Assembly (NCBI GenBank): GCA_965644295.1
Contig: CBFFRP010000410.1
Coordinates: 186,001-250,000, forward strand
Direction: 5' to 3'
Source of the DNA: Paraphysomonas bandaiensis
Lineage: Eukaryota; Chrysophyceae
DNA length: 64,000 nt
Shown: positions 58,776 to 64,000 of the stretch, piece by piece
Layout of the letters: every line of letters begins with the position of its first letter
How positions within the stretch are numbered: position 1 is the first letter of the stretch
Notes under the pieces: generated by a model
Told to the model about the DNA's origin: nothing
What the model saw: only the letters and a program-made list of their open reading frames with translations
Databases searched by the model: none
Program-made: the position numbers and the translations under genes

Positions 58776-60313
58776 TCATGCATTTACACTCTTTAAGTAT
58801 TTGACAAGCTCAGTCACGTTTGTGTTACATCCTGCAGAGTTGTGCCCCTTGAGCTCATTGAAAACACCGACAACAATAGCAGTGTTGCTGACAGCTACAC
58901 AACACCCTCCTTTCATCTAGATGCGAAAATCAATAATTACTACCAAAGTTAAGAAAAATACAAATAGTACCTTTTTGCCATAAACAACGTAACACCCAGC
59001 CTCATCGTCTTCGAATGCACGCAGTATCTGTAGAACGAGCACTCAATACAAAAGGAGAAGGTGGGGTATAAATATTCGGGACTATCGCATGTTGAGCAGT
59101 TCATGCACCACGTCAATGCTTACAACTCCATTATTACCTGCATTTTTCTTTCCCCATTGAGTCGAAGTCCCTGAGATGGTTTCGGTCCACCTTTCATCAA
59201 CTACGCAACCGTTATCACGGTATTTCTAACACACGATAACTACGGCGATAACACAGCATATGCTACCCTCGTTACGAACATGCTCGTCACGTACAAAGCT
59301 GTACATGTTTACGACGTACACAGTACCCACCTGCACAAGATTTTTAGCCTCGTCTACAGTCTCAGTCACATCCGTGCCGTCCTCCTGAGGGATCTCTGCT
59401 TCATAGGTCTTAAGCTATACAAGAACCAGTCAGTGACAGTGAAAACATGAAGTCCAGACATTTTGTGCATAACCTTTCCTCCAATACAACTACATGCATG
59501 AAGATAGTACTCACCGTAAAATCGGGAGTAGATGCCCACACTGTCCCATCAGTGCTGGAGCAAATAATTGCATTTTCAATATCACCCTTGCCCACAAGCA
59601 TTGTTTCCACATATGGTTGCCAAGAGGAAGCCGCTATGGATGTTCCTGCTGCAGAAGCGTCTTCTGTACCACTAGGCCATGAAATCTGTAAAAGGTATTT
59701 GGCCATTTCAACAACCACTTCATTGCACCCAGCAGATGAGTGGCCTTTTAGTTCATCAAATGTGGCGACTATGATACACTTCCCAGCACCAGCAATACAA
59801 CACCCTCCTTTCATCTATTACCGGTAATCATAGGTAAAACTATAAAAGCCAAATCAAGATAGCGTCTACTTACCACTTTTCCAAATACGACAAATGTATT
59901 GGCATCATCATCTTGAAAAGCTCTCAGGATTTGCTGCTTCTTGCCTCCATTCAGACGTAATCCTTGAGACGGTCTACCACGCCCTGACATGAGCTAAATA
60001 TGTTTTAGATCTACACAATACAATGTATATATATACAGTATACCTTAAGTAGATTAGTAGCCTCATTGACGAGCTCATCCTTATCAGTGCCGTCTTCTTG
60101 TACGATACTAGCCGTATACTCTCTGAGCTATAGTATAATACAGATAGAATACAGTAGATTAATAGTAATATCCACATGTATGTATATGATTTCTACCATG
60201 AAGTCAGGTGTTCCAGCCCAGTGATTACAGTCTTCAGCATCGACGATCATCACATCCTCAATATTCCCTTTAGCTTTAATATAATCCACATACATTTGCC
60301 ATGTAACGGACAT
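58776..60313 (-). CDS. Two-domain (tandem) profilin
   Basis: There are eight exons: 60313-60197, 60127-60044, 59993-59874, 59814-59515, 59414-59331, 59200-59138, 59027-58971 and 58916-58776 (321 aa). Two complete profilin folds lie in one frame. Domain 1 starts MSVTWQMYVDYIKAKGN and ends GCNEVVVEMAKYLLQ. Domain 2 starts SSWQPYVETMLVGKGD and ends GCNTNVTELVKYLK. A short Ser/Ala linker (GTEDASAAGTSIA) joins them inside exon 4. Each has the profilin marks QEDGTD, PSQGLRLNG and MKGGCC with ELKGH. Three introns sit at matching positions in both domains; domain 2 has one extra, before ILRAF. Profilin binds actin monomers and poly-proline. This looks like a tandem duplication fused into one protein. 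Confidence 0.88.
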
Positions 60314-61117
60314 GATGATCAATAGGAATGTAATGTGATTGTTTTAATATGAATCTATTGGGGGGAGTATGTATATATAGGCAGGTGATGGGAGGGTGAT
60401 GGAGCTAATAGATATGCTGCCTGCCTACTCTCTTACATACATACATAGAGATGCATACATACATCTAGACATGTACATACATACATACATACATACATAC
60501 ATACATACATACATACATACATACATACATACATACATACATACATACATACATACATACATACATACATACATACATACATACATACATACATAGTACT
60601 GTAGATGCATCTACAGCAGTACACATCTCTATACTATAGACTGTATTCTGGTATACCTTACATACATACAGCAGTGTATTATAGCTAACGGGATTTCAGC
60701 ATCAGACTACAATAGAATACATAGGTATATATACATAGGGTAAAATAGCATACTTCAGTCCCTTCAAACTACGAACTATTTGGAGTATTTTTGAATATAT
60801 ATATACGTATTTTTGAATATAGAGACCTGAAAACAGCCTATATATATACAAAGTTCTGTGTATGTATGTAGTAGACAGAAGCTGATACGACCCCAACATA
60901 CATACATACATGTTGACATGTTACACCTCTAGACCTCCATAGTAGAGTATATGATCTATTAACATAATCCAACCAAACAGATTGTAAGTTCATACTGACC
61001 TGTAGTAACTCATTACAGGTAGCCATCATTCATGCATTAAGATTCAACCGTCATATCATATCATTTGAATACATATACATACACACTCCCCTCCATACTA
61101 ACATCATCTAAATAAAG
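60314..61117. promoter_or_regulatory. Bidirectional intergenic region, profilin / duplicated protein
   Basis: It lies between head-to-head genes. It has a (ACAT)n array, TACAGCAGTA at 60612-60621 and a one-mismatch TACAGCAGTG at 60667-60676. Function is inferred. Confidence 0.5.
60473..60595. repeat. (ACAT)n tetranucleotide microsatellite
   Basis: About 120 bp of ACAT units, with further short runs before (60434-60449) and after (60660-60670). Confidence 0.97.
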
Positions 61118-63399
61118 ATGAGCGGTGATGCAAAGGGTGTTCCCACTGCACGAGCTGTATCAATGCGTGAAGGATATAACCAAACATACATTATATTTCC
61201 TTCTGAAGGAGATGAGAAGGGTTCTCTTGATATGAATGAGGTCTTCTTTCGATGCGGTAACTGGTGCTATAAAGGCCCTATTGACTTCTCGGGAACTACA
61301 ATGGGAACAGCAGATCTTCCTATCATAATTCCAACTCTTCAACGACAGCAGAATTCTCTCCGTTATTATTGTAATGCTAACAGGTATATATTTATTGTTT
61401 GTGAGGATATGGTTGATGTTATGTACAGTATTTCGGTCCACTCTGATGTTTCTGGTCCATTTGATTTCGTTACTGAAGCATGTGAATTTATAGCTAAAGA
61501 AGTCACATCCGAACATGTAGACCGTGAATTGAAGAAATGGTCTTCTGTTTTTTCCTGGATTGACGATGACAATGCCTCGACGTATTTTGAACTTGCGATG
61601 GACCCACCACCTTTCATGAAAAAAGTATCCCTTGTTGCGAGTAAAACCTACTCCCGAGGGTTAATTATAATAGCGATATACTTTGAAGGTGTCTTGTATT
61701 TTGTGCTACAAGCGGGTGAAGGTGAGCAGCATTTATTGGACGTGCGTTTCCCAAACGTATCCAGCCACGGTCAGGGACTACATATTGCCAGCTACCCTGA
61801 AAACTTATCATTTTGGAAGAAGTTAACCCTCTGGCACACCCTAGCATCTAAAGTGAATGGAGGTGTTGATATTGAGCGGGATATACCTAAACTCAGTACA
61901 TCTAATCTCTCAAGTGACAAATATATCCAAACGTATTGCATCATGAAGAGTGAGCCGAATGATGCGACCGGCACACTTTCTGTCCACCACGAGGCGTTAT
62001 TCCGCTTCGGCAGCTGGTGCTATACTGGACGTGTGCAGCTGACACCCGTCATCAACCTCACTGATGTGCCCTACGTCATTCCTGCTCTCCGTATGCAACA
62101 GAGCCGCCTTAACTATTTTTGTGATGTTAACCGTATGCCAAACGCTTCGTACTTTACGAAACCGATGGAGCTCATTCAATCCCTCTCCCCCGTTATAGAA
62201 GAAGAGATATACAAGTCGGAGGAGACCTTACGTGCGCTTATCGATAGACTGAGTAGAATGGGCCTTGGAGAGTCTGTGACAAAATGGCTGGAAGGTGACT
62301 CGACTAACTCATTCTTCGAGTTCCGACTTGCACCAACTCCGGAGATGGAGAGGTACTACACACTCCGCATCATATTATCCTACATGCTTATTTTTTGTAC
62401 ATAATAGTTCTTATTTTTGTGTGATATTTGTTGCGTAGAGCTTTAAAACGGATGGAGTTAATTGCTTCAAAGTGCTACCATCCTTCAGGAATCATTACAA
62501 TTACGATTGTATTTCAGGTGCATTGATTTACATACTATAGTGCACTTTATTGATGTATGCATATCCCTCATTTGTTGTCGTGTTACATGTGAGCATATTA
62601 TCACCTCCTAACTTATCACATCTATACAGAAAGTTATCTACGTAACGGTAATGGAGGGTGGCGAGGAGAATCCACTACTGGACTCCCGTTTTCCGGATGT
62701 GTCTGCGAAAGGTCGGGGATATCAGTTACAGTCGTATCCTGAAGGGGTCGACAAGTGGCCATCACTGCGCCGTGTGACTATCTGGCAGACAGTGGCTGCT
62801 CTTGAACAAGAGTTTCGTGATCGTGCTGCTCGCCTCGCGGAGGCCAAGAAGACCATTGAGACTGGAGGTGGAGAGAGTTCTTCTGAGCAGATCAACCCTG
62901 AAGAAGCACCAGCCAGCAAAGCAGTGACTTCGACCCCTACAGGAGCAAAGGCAACGCTAACGCGTAACTGCCATTCTTTTGCGGACCGCATTGAAGATGC
63001 TGGGACAGTGTTTGACGACGAATTTGATATCGCTGAAGGAAAGAAGGTTTCAACTCCAAAATCCGCCGTCAAGGGCTCGACAGCCGATGTACCCAGGTCG
63101 AACTCTATGTCAGACTTTACTTCATCATCGAAGGCAGGGGTTGATCTTAAAGGGGAGTCTCCCGCGCAATCCCCAGTGAAAGGAGAGTCTTCGTCACCAG
63201 TTTCACGGTTTACTGTGGCCAGGCCTCATCACTTGCCTAAAATGGATTCACTTTCTAAAAAGTTGGATCAGATCAGAGCAGAAATGGGAGAAGAGGTAAA
63301 TGTCGTTAGAGTATACTATCTGTTTGTAATTGTATTTAGGGAGCACTGCCAAATTGGAATTCTTTTGGTAAGCCTTTAAAGAAGCTGGGAGAGAAGTAG
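61118..63399 (+). CDS. Unrecognised protein with internally duplicated domain
   Basis: There are four exons: 61118-62352, 62439-62517, 62630-63295 and 63340-63399 (679 aa). The protein contains the same domain twice. FFRCGNWCYKGPIDF matches LFRFGSWCYTGRVQL; LPIIIPTLQRQQNSLRYYC matches VPYVIPALRMQQSRLNYFC; LLDVRFPNVSSHGQG matches LLDSRFPDVSAKGRG; and KKLTLWHTLA matches RRVTIWQTVA. The exon joins (MERALKRMELIASK) restore the second copy to match the first, which supports the model. The C-terminal 200 residues are disordered and Ser/Pro/Lys-rich, ending GKPLKKLGEK. No signal peptide or membrane helix is obvious, and I recognise no family. The two conserved Cys per repeat could matter structurally. 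Confidence 0.8.
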
Positions 63400-64000
63400 T
63401 TTGACAAAGAATGTGATGCAGTGAGTATTACAAGATAGTATGTTGTGCGGCGTTGCGGCATTAGTGTGGGACGAGGGAATTTTTTCGATATGAACACATG
63501 TGTTATTGTGATATGATTCCTATGTGAAAACTAACTGTAGTTAGCTGGCGATGCTAATCAGAAAGGCTCAATAAAATATTGCAGCAATCCCATAGCCAGT
63601 AATAATCAAAATATTATTTTCTATCTGTTGAAATTTGTCACGAAAGTTTTGATGTGCTACTAGAGAATATTAAAATAGAGATTATTGTATGAATCTAAAA
63701 CTATGAATAATTGTGGTCGCAGAAATACGCACCACAGTGAGATTTATAGTTAGAAATCCATTAAGCGTGACATATTTGTAACGAAAGGTATATATATAAA
63801 CTTCGTACTACTATTCCGTACTATAGTGATATCGATTCTAATATACACAAGACACAAGTAAACTTTTCTCCAAGAGAACTTGAAATCTTGAATTATACAT
63901 TACTTAACACCGAAACATCATAATCAAACTTGGAATGAACACCGGATACACAACTACCAGCTACCGCTAATTGGAAAGAAAATTTTTTCATATATTGGCA
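63400..64000. other. Intergenic sequence at window end
   Basis: AT-rich, with no open frame or repeat recognised. Confidence 0.5.

Overview
The window is nuclear DNA from a compact, AT-rich, intron-containing eukaryote, most likely a unicellular protist. Introns are short (mostly 43-120 nt, GT-AG, one probable GC-AG). The gene set mixes core eukaryotic genes (APC11, NF-YA, a NUP98-NUP96 precursor, casein kinase II beta, a K/T-type cyclin, SPO11) with families that suggest a protist: two hybrid histidine kinases, a CDPK-like Ca2+-dependent kinase and a plant-like CDC25/ACR2 phosphatase. I lean towards the SAR supergroup, but the sequence does not prove this. Splice models were built by hand from protein-family continuity and splice-site phase.

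Layout. 1-5.4 kb: degenerate EF-hand-like protein (+), APC11 (-), FSH1/OVCA2-type serine hydrolase (+), small Cys-rich protein (+). 5.57-11.38 kb: a nested transposon cluster, in which an old hAT element holds a younger hAT copy and a Ty1/copia retrotransposon. 11.7-14.9 kb: CDPK-like kinase (-) and NF-YA (+). 16.8-21.3 kb: CHASE-like hybrid histidine kinase (-) and DUF4602-like protein (+). 21.9-26.4 kb: long-chain acyl-CoA synthetase (-) and SPO11 (+). 26.7-31.0 kb: unknown protein (-) and K/T-type cyclin (-). 33.8-41.1 kb: NUP98-NUP96 (-) and CK2 beta (+). 41.4-44.9 kb: METTL21-like methyltransferase (-) and TMEM184-like membrane protein (+). 45.06-46.14 kb: a Mutator-like non-autonomous transposon. 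46.5-49.7 kb: ZC2HC1-type zinc-finger protein (-) and ACR2/CDC25-like phosphatase (+). 51.8-57.6 kb: multi-TM hybrid histidine kinase (-) and a PSI-TM-RanBP2-HECT ubiquitin ligase (+). 58.8-63.4 kb: a two-domain profilin (-) and an unrecognised internally duplicated protein (+).

Genes alternate strand almost perfectly: nine head-to-head pairs, and only 3 of 21 adjacent gene pairs on the same strand. Intergenic regions of most pairs carry (ATGT/ACAT)n arrays, and several carry a 10-mer, TACTGCTGTA/TACAGCAGTA. Transposon remains include at least two hAT families, copia, a MULE-like element and three members of a tiny hAT-like MITE family. No rRNA, tRNA, CRISPR or prokaryotic feature was seen. 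The most notable items are the nested transposons with target-site duplications, the didomain profilin, the unusual HECT ligase and the divergent-promoter motif system.
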